Both the position numbers and the translations under genes were made by a program. The notes beneath the pieces were generated by a model. The model ran no database searches, was not told the DNA's origin, and was given only the letters and a program-made list of their open reading frames with translations. Shown here in pieces: positions 44,101-51,115 of a stretch of DNA of 64,000 bases. Every line of letters begins with the position of its first letter. Within the stretch, counting starts at the first letter, position 1. The stretch comes from CAZUDO01 sp964618895 (GTDB lineage Bacteria; Desulfobacterota; Binatia; DP-6), in the NCBI GenBank assembly GCA_964618895.1, contig CAZUDO010000092.1, positions 34,165-98,164 of the forward strand. Reading direction: 5' to 3'.

Positions 44101-44193
44101 CGAGATGCTTCCCACGGTCTGCGCCGACACACCCCGTGCGCCAACCACGGCGATCAACGCGACGGCACACAGGGTCACGGTCATTCTGGGCAT
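41167..44193 (-). CDS. Secreted disintegrin-like Cys-repeat protein, paralogue 5
   Basis: 1008 residues, first gene of the right operon. Signal peptide (LCAVALIAVVGARGVSAQ). Its N-terminal domain is the most divergent of the five: it keeps the beta-domain logic (FRARYASVVGVDVG, YTVSFTVTAPQSYAIDV) but lacks the first Cys pair. A CGNGLVNFGEVCDEG element and about 11 Cys units follow, several with the long CTSDGNxCxLDQC insert, then irregular loops and a CYK-type module like that of paralogue 4 (DDFQCYKVKNTTG, DHFKCYKVKVTKN, KMLCYVVKPALGQP). GGGGAGGA lies about nine bases before the ATG, and a TTGACA-type promoter lies directly upstream. Paralogue 4 follows after 32 bases. Confidence 0.85.
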   Translation of the reverse strand: MPRMTVTLCAVALIAVVGARGVSAQTVGSISVVKNAGNSPDSFQDGTVTSFQRTSTAGTIAGSVGFTGFRARYASVVGVDVGLTGGDTSHTLTSDYTVSFTVTAPQSYAIDVTTSANGAFTLVDDNSDPADADMSAVAGTFTGGAIFSGSLSLTDPGSLSGNGGGNAGFVRTSAATIVGVSLGVSQAHTFRFTWGSTCHSAGTFFGGGDECAVRFGLPITYASQTAGDYPGAGSRVQANDGHFVGISVRSLCGNGLVNFGEVCDEGFLNGTGGSCCNTDCTFRAAGQTCRPAAGVCDLADLCTGSSSICPTDAKLANGTVCRAAAGTCDVAETCNGTADTCPANAFLSSGTICRASAGVCDLIETCTGLSASCPADAKSTAVCRPAAGVCDNAESCNGVSNTCPADGFKAAGTACPDDGQACTADVCDGTSAACTHPAGNAGAECRAVAGACDVADHCDGSSTTCPADSVAGAFVQCRAAAGECDLAENCNGVGINCPADGKKSAGTGCTSDGNACSLDQCDGAGNACTHPAGNPGAVCRAAAGDCDDAETCTGSSTACPADALKGNTVQCRAAGGECDLAENCTGSSASCPADAKESSGTACTSDGNPCTLDQCDGSNVLCQHPAGNAGAVCRASGGECDLTETCDGASTSCPADGKVSAGTPCTADSNVCTDDQCDGAGNACTHPNNTAPCDDALYCTVGDTCGGGTCSGAARDCNAVGDQCHDGVCDEGLDMCVGPNKPDGTSCNDANTCTAPDTCTAGTCGGPQDFNACLDDFQCYKVKNTTGQPKFVPILSRSLSDSFETGLFDLKKRKHLCAPADRDGGGVVDSGTHLTTYIIKPSLGEPLHLKRLNITVTNPVGTLHLDTIKAELLLVPSAKALSPGPMPASPAAASHGVDHFKCYKVKVTKNTAAFPRGLQALVSDQFTSPAVRYDLKKPKHLCQPVDNGEGIKNAARKMLCYVVKPALGQPLHLKRIGLYVNNLLHSPAGVRLDTIKEDELCVPSEIVP
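41890..43330 (-). repeat. Tandem Cys-unit array in paralogue 5 (about 11 units)
   Basis: Coding repeat of about 11 units; alternate units contain an inserted 28-30-residue CTSDGN/CTHPAGN segment, which gives a longer secondary period. Boundaries are approximate. Confidence 0.75.
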
Positions 44194-44217
44194 AGGCGCA
44201 ATCCTCCCCGGGTGTGG

Positions 44218-44246
44218 CGTATCATCTACGCCTTGAGGTTTGTCAA
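44218..44246 (-). promoter_or_regulatory. Putative sigma70-type promoter of the right Cys-repeat operon
   Basis: Minus-strand TTTTTCTTGACAA with -35 TTGACA at 44241-44246; GATACG at 44218-44223 is the -10 candidate at 17-base spacing. The leader would be only about 18 bases and would begin at the GGGGAGGA ribosome site. The 13-base core TTTTTCTTGACAA is shared with the left operon promoter. Confidence 0.6.
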
Positions 44247-44260
44247 GAAAAAGTTTCCGG

Positions 44261-45730
44261 TCACGACTGCCGTGCACCGGTGCCCGATGGACGACGGGGC
44301 GGGATTCCCCGCACCGTAAGCCGCACTACGCGCCGCCCGCGCCGCACCGCCCACACGAGCTCGCCATCCGGCGTGAAGCGCGGCGGCCGCAGCGCCTGGT
44401 CGACGGTCGCCAGGTGACGGCCGTCGACGAACAGCCCGAGACGCTGGTCGTCGAGGAACGCCGCCCAGGCCATGAGGCTGCCCTCGGCCGAGAACACCGG
44501 GGGAAACACGTGCTTCCAGCCCCCGGGCTGGACCTGCCCGTCGACGTAGAAACGCCACGGGTCTTCGGTCCCGTACGACGCCGCATAGCCGTAGTGGCGG
44601 CCGTCGGCCGAGAACGCGAGCCCCCACACGAAACGGTACGGCCCCTCCACGATGCCGTCGATCACCACCCGGACGCGCGACTCGCCCCCCTCTTCCGGCG
44701 TGACGCAGCTGTGCATCACGTGCTGGCCGTCGGGCGAGAGCGCGATCGGCTGCTCGTCGGTGATGGTCATGCACACGCCGTCATCGACCGGGCGGCCGTC
44801 GCGCACCACCCGCCAGCGATCGGGGTCCCCCTCCAGACGCTCCCACCACGCCACCACCGGCGCCGCCTCGGCCACCACCAGGGAGGCAGGCAGGATGCTC
44901 GGCCGAGGCGTGAACTCGGGATCGAACAGGAACTGGTTCGGGTCCTTGACGACGTTGTTGGGATACGCCGCCAGCCGGGTCGCGCCGCGGAGCAGCGTCC
45001 AGCAGGCGGCCGTGCGGGTGAGCACCAGGAGGCTTCCGTCCGCCAGGTAGTGGGCTCCGAACTGGCGCGCCATCCCCGAGCTCCCCGGCGGCGCCTGGCG
45101 AGGCGCGGAGCACTTGCCCTCGGGCTCCGGGTACCGTTCCTGGACCCGTCCGTCGACCACCAGCGCGATGTGCCCGCCCTCGTCACGTACCAGGTAGGCG
45201 ACATGCGCCCCGTCCGGACTGAAGGTCGGTTCCGACGCATCGGGGTAGCGCGCCGGTCCCTGGCCGTCGACGTAGATGGCCACCAGGCCGATGGGCGGGT
45301 CGGCGGTGGCATCGCCCTCCCATCCGATGGCGGCCCAGCGGCGTCCATCCCGATCGAGCACGATGTCGCCGGTGCTCGCGAAGCCGGTCGGAACGACCTG
45401 CCCGCCCACGGCCACCTCCACGCGCGGGCGTCCGCCACCTTCGTTCTTACCGACATAGGCCACCCGTTCGCCGCGCCGGGCGAAGCGCGGCGCCGTCACC
45501 TTGGTGAACACCGGCCCCGCCACCCCCTGCTCGATCACCCGCTCGCCACCAGCGACCGGCTCGACGCAGGTGTAGCGCGTGCCGTCGAACGCGGTGGTGG
45601 CCGTGCCGCGCTTGTAGTCCCGCGGCAGCCAGCCGACGTGGAGCTTCTCGAACGACAGGCGGGGCGCCTGCTCGCCACACCCACCGCATCCCGCCAGCAG
45701 CACCAGGGCGAGCAGGAGATCGCGCGGCAT
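44261..45730 (-). CDS. TolB/WD40-like beta-propeller lipoprotein
   Basis: 489-residue lipoprotein (LLLALVLLAGCGGCGEQ, lipobox LAGC). The mature part repeats a propeller blade pattern: PTFSPDGAHVAYLVRDEGGHIALVVDG, ALSPDGQHVMHSC, AFSADGRHYGYAASYG, RFTPDGELVWAVR; each quoted blade ends in a V-D-G turn or similar. Such WD40-like/TolB-type propellers bind proteins or peptidoglycan-linked partners in the periplasm; none is identified here. The start ATG at 45730 lacks a clear ribosome site; the long upstream frame to 47317 is a shadow of the next two genes. It lies directly upstream of the right repeat operon but is separated from it by that operon's promoter. Confidence 0.78.
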   Translation of the reverse strand: MPRDLLLALVLLAGCGGCGEQAPRLSFEKLHVGWLPRDYKRGTATTAFDGTRYTCVEPVAGGERVIEQGVAGPVFTKVTAPRFARRGERVAYVGKNEGGGRPRVEVAVGGQVVPTGFASTGDIVLDRDGRRWAAIGWEGDATADPPIGLVAIYVDGQGPARYPDASEPTFSPDGAHVAYLVRDEGGHIALVVDGRVQERYPEPEGKCSAPRQAPPGSSGMARQFGAHYLADGSLLVLTRTAACWTLLRGATRLAAYPNNVVKDPNQFLFDPEFTPRPSILPASLVVAEAAPVVAWWERLEGDPDRWRVVRDGRPVDDGVCMTITDEQPIALSPDGQHVMHSCVTPEEGGESRVRVVIDGIVEGPYRFVWGLAFSADGRHYGYAASYGTEDPWRFYVDGQVQPGGWKHVFPPVFSAEGSLMAWAAFLDDQRLGLFVDGRHLATVDQALRPPRFTPDGELVWAVRRGRRVVRLTVRGIPPRRPSGTGARQS

Positions 45731-45834
45731 TCGGGCGCTGCAAAGCACACCGGGGGCGCACGCGGCAAGCTGCTTACCACGCCCTCGCCATCCACCCCAT
45801 GGTCGGATCGAGATCGTCCGCGCAAACTCGACGC

Positions 45835-46938
45835 TCACCGGCAGTGCGGGATCACATGCGTGCCCATCAGCTCGATCGTCTGCATCACCTGCTGGTGCGG
45901 GATCTTGTACGGGTTCACCAGGCAGAGCAGCAGGTCGACGCCCGCGGTGGCGTACCGCCGGCACGCCGCCAGGCACTGCTCCGGGGTGCCGAGCACGCAG
46001 GCCCCGTTGTCGACCAGGTAGTCGAGCGTGAGCAGGTCGAGCAGGCCCTGCTCGTCGACGCGCTTCATGTCGGCGGCGTAGCCGTAGTTGCCGAGGTCCT
46101 TCCGCTGCTCGGCCATCCAGCTGGCCACCGTGCCGATCTGGCGCGCGCCCGCCTTGGGGTACCACTCGAACGATTCGCGGGCCGCCGCGCGCGCCTCGGC
46201 CTCGGTCGGCGCGCACAGCGCCATCGTGAACGTGGACGCCTGGTTGTGGACGACCTTCCCGAGCGGGGTGGTGCAGCCGGCGATGGCGGTGCGATAGAGG
46301 TCGATCTTCCGCTTCACCTCCTCGGGCGACACGCCGACCGCGAACGAGCACAGGCCGATGCCGTGCTCGCCCATCTGCTGGTGGCCCTCGTCGCTCGAGG
46401 TGGCGCCCCAGATGGGCGGATGGGGGTCCTGCAACGGCTTCGGCAGCACCCGCCGTCGCGGCATCTGCCAGTGGCGACCGTCGAGAGTCACCTCGTCGTT
46501 GGTCCAGCAGGCGACGACGTGCGCGATCGCCTCGCGCCACATGTCGCGCGTGGCGTGCGGGTCGATGCCGAAGCCTTCCAGCTCGGCGCGCGTCGAGGAG
46601 CGGCCGGTGCCGAAGTCGACCCGGCCGTCGGAGAGGAGATCCAGCACCGCCACCGACTCGGCCGTGCGCACCGGGTGGTTGTAGGGCTTCGGCATCAGCC
46701 GGACGCCGTAGCCGAGCCGGATGCGGCTGGTGCGGCTGGCGATGGCGCCGTACAGCACCTCCGGATTGGAGCAGTGCGAGAACTCGGACAGGAAGTGGTG
46801 CTCGACGGTCCAGAACGCATCCCAGCCGAAACGCTCGCCGGCGATCGCCTGCTCGAGGGTGTTCTTGTATGCCTGATGTTCGCTGTCGCGCGTCCACGGG
46901 GCGGCGACCGGAATCTCGTAGAAGAGTGCGAAGCGCAT
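45835..46938 (-). CDS. LLM-class flavin-dependent oxidoreductase
   Basis: 367-residue bacterial-luciferase-like monooxygenase. Typical sequence features: MRFALFYEIPV start, AGERFGWDAFWTVEHHF, RTSRIRLGYGVRLMP, HPVRTAESVAVLDLLSDGR, FGTGRSS, and PPIWGATSSDEGHQQMGEHG in the second half. These enzymes use reduced FMN or F420 to oxidise aldehydes, alkanes, amines or natural-product intermediates; the substrate cannot be told. Full length for the family. It is divergent from an SDR gene with only about 22 bases between the chosen starts, so the two probably share a regulatory region and may act in one degradation or modification route. Confidence 0.92.
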   Translation of the reverse strand: MRFALFYEIPVAAPWTRDSEHQAYKNTLEQAIAGERFGWDAFWTVEHHFLSEFSHCSNPEVLYGAIASRTSRIRLGYGVRLMPKPYNHPVRTAESVAVLDLLSDGRVDFGTGRSSTRAELEGFGIDPHATRDMWREAIAHVVACWTNDEVTLDGRHWQMPRRRVLPKPLQDPHPPIWGATSSDEGHQQMGEHGIGLCSFAVGVSPEEVKRKIDLYRTAIAGCTTPLGKVVHNQASTFTMALCAPTEAEARAAARESFEWYPKAGARQIGTVASWMAEQRKDLGNYGYAADMKRVDEQGLLDLLTLDYLVDNGACVLGTPEQCLAACRRYATAGVDLLLCLVNPYKIPHQQVMQTIELMGTHVIPHCR

Positions 46939-46960
46939 ACGGATGCGCTATCAATTGCAC

Positions 46961-47755
46961 ATGCAGGGATTGACGGACAAGGTCGTCGTGGTGACAGGCG
47001 CGGCGTCCGGGATCGGCCGGGCGTGCGTCGAGCGCCTGCGGCGCGAAGGCGCGCGTGTGCTCGGCGCCGACCTGCGCGAGCAGCCGCCCGAGGCCGCCCG
47101 CACGCCGGGGGTGCTCGCCCACGCCTGTGTCGACGTGACCGACGAGCACGCCGTCGAGGGCCTCATGCAGCGCGCGGTCACGGACTTCGGCCGCCTCGAC
47201 GGCGTGATCCACGCCGCCGGCATCGCCGGCGGCGGCCCAATCCACGTCCTCGACACGGCCAGCTGGGAGCGCGTCCTGGCGGTCGACCTGACGGCGACGT
47301 TCCTCGTCTGCAAGCATGCCCTCGTCCGCATGCTCGCCCAGGCGCCGCTCGACGGCGCGCGCGGCGCCCTGGTCACCGTCGCCAGCATCGAAGGCCTGGA
47401 GGGTACCGCGGGCGGCAGCGCCTACAACGCCGCCAAGGGCGGCGTCGTGCTACTCACCAAGAACATCGCCATCGATTACGGCCGACAGGGCATCCGCGCC
47501 AACGCCGTCTGCCCGGGGTTCATCGATACGCCGATGACGCAGGCGGTATTCGCCATGCCAGGGATGGAGCCCGTGCGCGAGCGCGTGCGCGAGGAGCACA
47601 AGCTGCGCCGCTTCGGGCGCCCCGACGAGGTGGCAGCGGTGGCGGCATTCCTCCTCTCGGCCGACGCGTCGTTCGTCTCCGGACAGGCGATCGCCGTCGA
47701 CGGTGCGTACACCGCCGGACGCGACCATGGCGTCACGACCATGATGGGACTGTAG
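46961..47755 (+). CDS. Short-chain dehydrogenase/reductase
   Basis: 264-residue classical SDR. Cofactor motif TGAASGIG near residue 14, HAAGIAGG in place of NNAG, catalytic Ser in VTVASIEG, Tyr and Lys in SAYNAAKGG, and the NAVCPGFIDTPM loop. The Asp in LGADLREQ after beta-2 favours NAD(H). I take the ATG at 46961 (MQGLTDKVVVVTG), the usual distance before the Gly-rich loop; an in-frame ATG at 46943 would leave four bases to the divergent LLM gene. Substrate unknown. The gene ends five bases before a 249-bp inverted-repeat element. Confidence 0.92.
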   Translation: MQGLTDKVVVVTGAASGIGRACVERLRREGARVLGADLREQPPEAARTPGVLAHACVDVTDEHAVEGLMQRAVTDFGRLDGVIHAAGIAGGGPIHVLDTASWERVLAVDLTATFLVCKHALVRMLAQAPLDGARGALVTVASIEGLEGTAGGSAYNAAKGGVVLLTKNIAIDYGRQGIRANAVCPGFIDTPMTQAVFAMPGMEPVRERVREEHKLRRFGRPDEVAAVAAFLLSADASFVSGQAIAVDGAYTAGRDHGVTTMMGL

Positions 47756-47759
47756 GGCG

Positions 47760-48008
47760 CGACCCGAGACCTTGTCTCGGGTCGGGGCGAGAGTGGGGCC
47801 GGGGGAGAATGCGAGCGTCGTGCCGCGGCCGGCGGAGCCGGCGCGGCAGACTTGGCGAACCGCGCGGGTGCCTGCTCCCCGACGGCGAATTGGGCGCGGG
47901 CGGCGGCCGCGTCACGTTTGCCGCGCCGGCTCCGCCGGCCGCGGCACGACGTGCGCACGAGCCCCCGCGCCACACATTCGCTCCGACCCGAGACAAGGTC
48001 TCGGGTCG
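47760..48008. repeat. 249-bp MITE-like element with ~89-bp inverted arms
   Basis: The outer 25 bases at each end are exact inverted copies (47760-47784 and 47984-48008) and are themselves hairpins: CGACCCGAGAC-ctt-GTCTCGGGTCG on the left, AAG loop on the right. An inner 33-base block (47816-47848) is an exact inverted copy of 47919-47951 and also contains an internal hairpin. The 31-32 bases between them are about 70% alike by eye. The centre is 70 bases without an open frame. It sits between two convergent stops (47755 and 48011). A half copy lies at 37902-37970. It could be a non-autonomous transposon, a REP/BIME-like unit or a bidirectional terminator. Confidence 0.85.
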
Positions 48009-48010
48009 AT

Positions 48011-49207
48011 TCACTCCGCTCGCAGCGCCTCGACCGGATCCAACCCCGCCGCCCGCCGTGCGGGCAGGACGCCGGAGAGCAAGCCGACCGCCAGGCTGAG
48101 CCCCAACGCGGCGCCGACGAACCCGACTGGCGTCTCGACCGGTAGGCCGGGCACGAGCCAGCGCAGCCCCGCTGCCAGGCCGAGGCCGCTCGCCACCCCG
48201 GCGGCGCCGCCGAGCACCGCCACCGCCGCCGCCTCGGCCAGGAAGAGCGCGGCCACCTGCCGCGTGCTGGCGCCGAGGGCGCGCACCAAGCCGATCTCGG
48301 CCGTGCGCTCGCGGACGGTGATCCACATCATGGTGAGGATGCCGATCGCCCCCACCACCAGCGAGATGCCGGCGATGGCGCCGACGGCCATGGTGATCAT
48401 ACGCATCACGTTGCCGAACACCGCCAGCATCGCCTCCTGCGTGATGACCGTGAAGTCCTCCTCGCCGCCGTGGCGCTCGCGGAGCACGCGCTTCGCCTCG
48501 GCCACGATGCGCGCCGTCGCCTCGGTCGAGGCATAGCCCACGTCGATCTCGCCCAGGTCGGCCAGGTTGAACATCTGCAGGGCCGTGGCCACCGGCACGT
48601 ACACCGTGTCATCGAGATCGAAGCCCAGCATGTTGCCCTTGGGCTCCATGACGCCCGTCACCCGGAAGCGGCGGCCACCGATGCGCACCGTCTCGCCGAG
48701 CGGCGACCGGTCGGCGAACAGCTCGCGTGCCACCTTCGGTCCCAGGACGACCGCGGGCGCACCCCGCCGTGCGTCCCCACTCGGCCAGAAGCCGCCCACG
48801 CGGGGGTGGAAGCGCCACACGGTCTCGATGTCGGGGGTGACCCCGTTGACGGCCACGTTCCGCCCGCGCTCGCCGGCCTCGATGCGCGCCGTCCCCATGG
48901 CCGCCGGCACGACGCGCTCGACGCCCGGGATGCGCGCCAGCGCCGCCGCGTCATCGATGGTCAGGTGCCGGGTCGTGCCGCCGAACATGCCCGGCATGCC
49001 CGAGGTCTTGGCCTTGCCCGGGTTGATGATGATCAGGTTGGCACCGAACTGGGAGAACTGCCCCAGGATGTAGCGCCGCGTCCCCTCGCCGATCGACGTG
49101 AGCAGGATGACCGCGGCGATGCCGATCGCGATCCCGACCATGGAGAGGCCGGAGCGCAGCCGATGGCCATTCACCGCGCCGGCGGCGAGACGGACGAGGT
49201 CCCCCAT
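48011..49207 (-). CDS. MacB-type ABC transporter permease (second copy)
   Basis: 398-residue FtsX/MacB-family permease: one N-terminal membrane helix (GLSMVGIAIGIAAVILLTSIG), a ~220-residue periplasmic MacB_PCD domain (RIPGVERVVPAAMGTA, FRVTGVMEPKGNMLGF), then three membrane helices with the FtsX core (GAIGILTMMWITVRERTAEIGLVRALGA when read in two pieces) and the VLPARRAAGLDPVEALR end. The ATG at 49207 follows the other permease by four bases. With its neighbour it probably forms a heterodimeric transmembrane domain driven by the separate ATPase. The cargo is unknown; MacAB-like pumps export macrolides, peptides or lipoproteins through a TolC-type channel, which is not in the window. Confidence 0.9.
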   Translation of the reverse strand: MGDLVRLAAGAVNGHRLRSGLSMVGIAIGIAAVILLTSIGEGTRRYILGQFSQFGANLIIINPGKAKTSGMPGMFGGTTRHLTIDDAAALARIPGVERVVPAAMGTARIEAGERGRNVAVNGVTPDIETVWRFHPRVGGFWPSGDARRGAPAVVLGPKVARELFADRSPLGETVRIGGRRFRVTGVMEPKGNMLGFDLDDTVYVPVATALQMFNLADLGEIDVGYASTEATARIVAEAKRVLRERHGGEEDFTVITQEAMLAVFGNVMRMITMAVGAIAGISLVVGAIGILTMMWITVRERTAEIGLVRALGASTRQVAALFLAEAAAVAVLGGAAGVASGLGLAAGLRWLVPGLPVETPVGFVGAALGLSLAVGLLSGVLPARRAAGLDPVEALRAE

Positions 49208-49211
49208 CCCC

Positions 49212-50411
49212 TCACCGCCTCCCGAGCGCGGCCACCGGATCGAGCCGGGCGGCGCGTCGTGCCGGCACCAGGCCGAACACCATGCCCACCAGGAGCGCGA
49301 CCGCAAGCGCACTGGCCACCGCCCACAGCGGCGGCCGGGCCGGCAGCGCCGGATACAGGCCGACCAGCACCGACACGCCCGCCACCCCGACGACGAGCCC
49401 GAGCACGCCCCCCGCCAGCGACAGCAGCACGGCCTCGGCGACGAACACGCCCGCGATCTGTCCGCGGCCCGCGCCGACGGCGCGCAGGAGTCCCACCTCT
49501 GCCGTGCGCTCGGCCACCGACACCAGCATCACGTTCATGATGCCGATGCCCGCGACCCCGAGGGACACCGCCGCGATGGCAGCCACCGCCAGCGTCAACG
49601 CCTGCAGGATACCGCCGAACGACGACCGCACGGCGTCCTGCGAGATGATGGTCACGTCCTCCTCGCCGTGGCGCTCCACCATGACGGCGAGGACATGCGC
49701 GCGCACGACCGCGAGATCCGCGTGCGCCTGTACGTCGGCGAGGATGCGGAACAGGGAGCGGCGGTTGAACAGCCGCATCGCGCGCGCCACCGGGATCAAC
49801 GCCGCCTCGTCCAGGTTGAGGCCGAGCTGTGTGCCTTGCGGAGCCAGCACCCCGACTACCCGCGCCCGCATGTCGCCGATGCGCACCACCTTGCCGAGTG
49901 GCTCACCGGCGCCGAACAGCTCGCGCGCCACCGTCGCCCCCAACACCGCCACCGCCACGCCCCGCCGCGCATCCCCGGGCGGCAGGAAACGCCCGCTCCC
50001 GAGGCGCAGGCGATGCACGTCGGCGAACTCGCTGGTCGTGCCGATCACCGCCACCTGCCGGCGCCGGTCGCCGGCAGATACCGTTTCGCTGCCCATGGCC
50101 AGCGGAGCTACGCGCGTCACCTGCGCGATGCGGCCCACGGCCTCGGCGTCGCCCAGGGTCAGCGCCTTGGTGCTCGTGCTCATGAACGCGACCGCCCCGG
50201 TGGTTTCCGTCTTCCCGGGCACGATGCCGAGCAACGTCGAGCCCAGGCTCTCGAACTGGGCGGTCACGTAGCGCTGCGCGCCCTCGCCGAGCGCCGTCAG
50301 GATGATCACCGCCGCCACCCCGATGGCGACCCCGAGGAGGGTCAACCCCGTGCGCACGCGGTGCCCGCGCACGGCGCCGCCGGCGTAGGCGAGCAGGTCG
50401 GCCAACGTCAC
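49212..50411 (-). CDS. MacB-type ABC transporter permease (first copy)
   Basis: 399 residues, same fold as the next gene: membrane helix 1 (GLTLLGVAIGVAAVIILTALG), periplasmic domain (QVTRVAPLAMGSETVSAG, ARVVGVLAPQGTQLGL), then VAGIGIMNVMLVSVAERTAE and LLRAVGAGRGQIAGVF in the C-terminal membrane part. The GTG at 50411 overlaps the ATPase stop by four bases (GTGA), so translation is coupled. The two permeases differ enough to be an old duplication and are more likely a heterodimer than redundant copies. Position in the operon: MacA-like adaptor, ATPase, this permease, second permease. Confidence 0.9.
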   Translation of the reverse strand: MTLADLLAYAGGAVRGHRVRTGLTLLGVAIGVAAVIILTALGEGAQRYVTAQFESLGSTLLGIVPGKTETTGAVAFMSTSTKALTLGDAEAVGRIAQVTRVAPLAMGSETVSAGDRRRQVAVIGTTSEFADVHRLRLGSGRFLPPGDARRGVAVAVLGATVARELFGAGEPLGKVVRIGDMRARVVGVLAPQGTQLGLNLDEAALIPVARAMRLFNRRSLFRILADVQAHADLAVVRAHVLAVMVERHGEEDVTIISQDAVRSSFGGILQALTLAVAAIAAVSLGVAGIGIMNVMLVSVAERTAEVGLLRAVGAGRGQIAGVFVAEAVLLSLAGGVLGLVVGVAGVSVLVGLYPALPARPPLWAVASALAVALLVGMVFGLVPARRAARLDPVAALGRR

Positions 50412-51115
50412 GCGAGGCCTCCGAGCCCGGCGCCCACCTCGGCCGGCGCCAGGCGGCGGACAATGCGGCCGTCGACCATGACCACCGTACGCTGTGCGCG
50501 GCGGGCGACGTTCGGATCGTGGGTCACCACCACCAACGTCAGCCCCTCGGCATGCAGGCGATCGAGCAGCTCCAGCGCGGCGCGGCCCGAGGCCGCGTCC
50601 AGGTTGCCCGTCGGCTCGTCGGCCAGGAGCACCCGCGGCCGCATCACCATGGCGCGGGCGATCGCGACCCGCTGGCGCTCGCCGCCGGAGAGTTGATCGG
50701 GGCGGTGGTCGGCGCGGGCCGCGAGCCCGACGGCGGCCAGCCCGGCAGCCACGCGCTCCGCCCGCTCCGGACGCGGCACGCCGGCGAACACCATCGGCAG
50801 CTCGACGTTCCCCGCGGCCGTCAGGCGCGGCACGAGGTGGAAGGACTGGAACACAAACCCGATCAAGTGGCGGCGCACGTGCGTCAGCGCCGCCTCGTCG
50901 AGGCCGCTCACCTCCTGCCCGTCGAGGAGGTACCGGCCCGCCGTCGGCCGGTCGAGACAGCCGATGACGTTCAGCAGCGTCGACTTGCCGGAACCCGACG
51001 GCCCCATGAGGGCGACGTGCTCACCGCGCCGGATGTGCTCGGTCACATCGGCGAGCGCGTGCACGACCGTGTCGCCGACCGCAAAGTCGCGTCCGACGTG
51101 CTCCAGCCAGATCAC
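50408..51115 (-). CDS. ABC transporter ATP-binding protein, MacB/LolD type
   Basis: 235-residue ATPase of the LolD/MacB/FtsE group. Walker A GPSGSGKSTLLNVIG, Q-loop FVFQSFHLVPRLTA, signature QLSGGERQRVAIARAM, Walker B VLLADEPTGNLD, H-loop VVVTHDPNVAR are all intact. It powers the two MacB-type permeases encoded downstream. GTG start at 51115, overlapping the adaptor gene stop by four bases, and a GTGA overlap at its own end, so the four genes are one tightly coupled operon. Confidence 0.95.
   Translation of the reverse strand: MIWLEHVGRDFAVGDTVVHALADVTEHIRRGEHVALMGPSGSGKSTLLNVIGCLDRPTAGRYLLDGQEVSGLDEAALTHVRRHLIGFVFQSFHLVPRLTAAGNVELPMVFAGVPRPERAERVAAGLAAVGLAARADHRPDQLSGGERQRVAIARAMVMRPRVLLADEPTGNLDAASGRAALELLDRLHAEGLTLVVVTHDPNVARRAQRTVVMVDGRIVRRLAPAEVGAGLGGLA

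Noticed and set aside
16161..44193. Eukaryotic disintegrin genes acquired by transfer
   Set aside because: Only Cys spacing is similar. The signal peptides, the beta-type N-domain, the CGN-type element and the CYK module look bacterial, and base composition matches the neighbours.
16308..44319. Very long plus-strand open frames (16308-18863, 19016-21646, 23255-26071, 37922-41152, 41497-44319) across the Cys-repeat genes
   Set aside because: They are antisense to clear secreted repeat proteins. The regular Cys/Gly/Asp codons in GC-rich DNA leave the other strand free of stops; the conceptual products are His/Arg- or Ser/Thr-rich periodic nonsense without domains or ribosome sites.
44261..47317. 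Single 1018-residue minus-strand gene
   Set aside because: The upstream two thirds in this frame overlap the LLM oxidoreductase and SDR genes; the real gene starts near 45730 with a lipoprotein signal.
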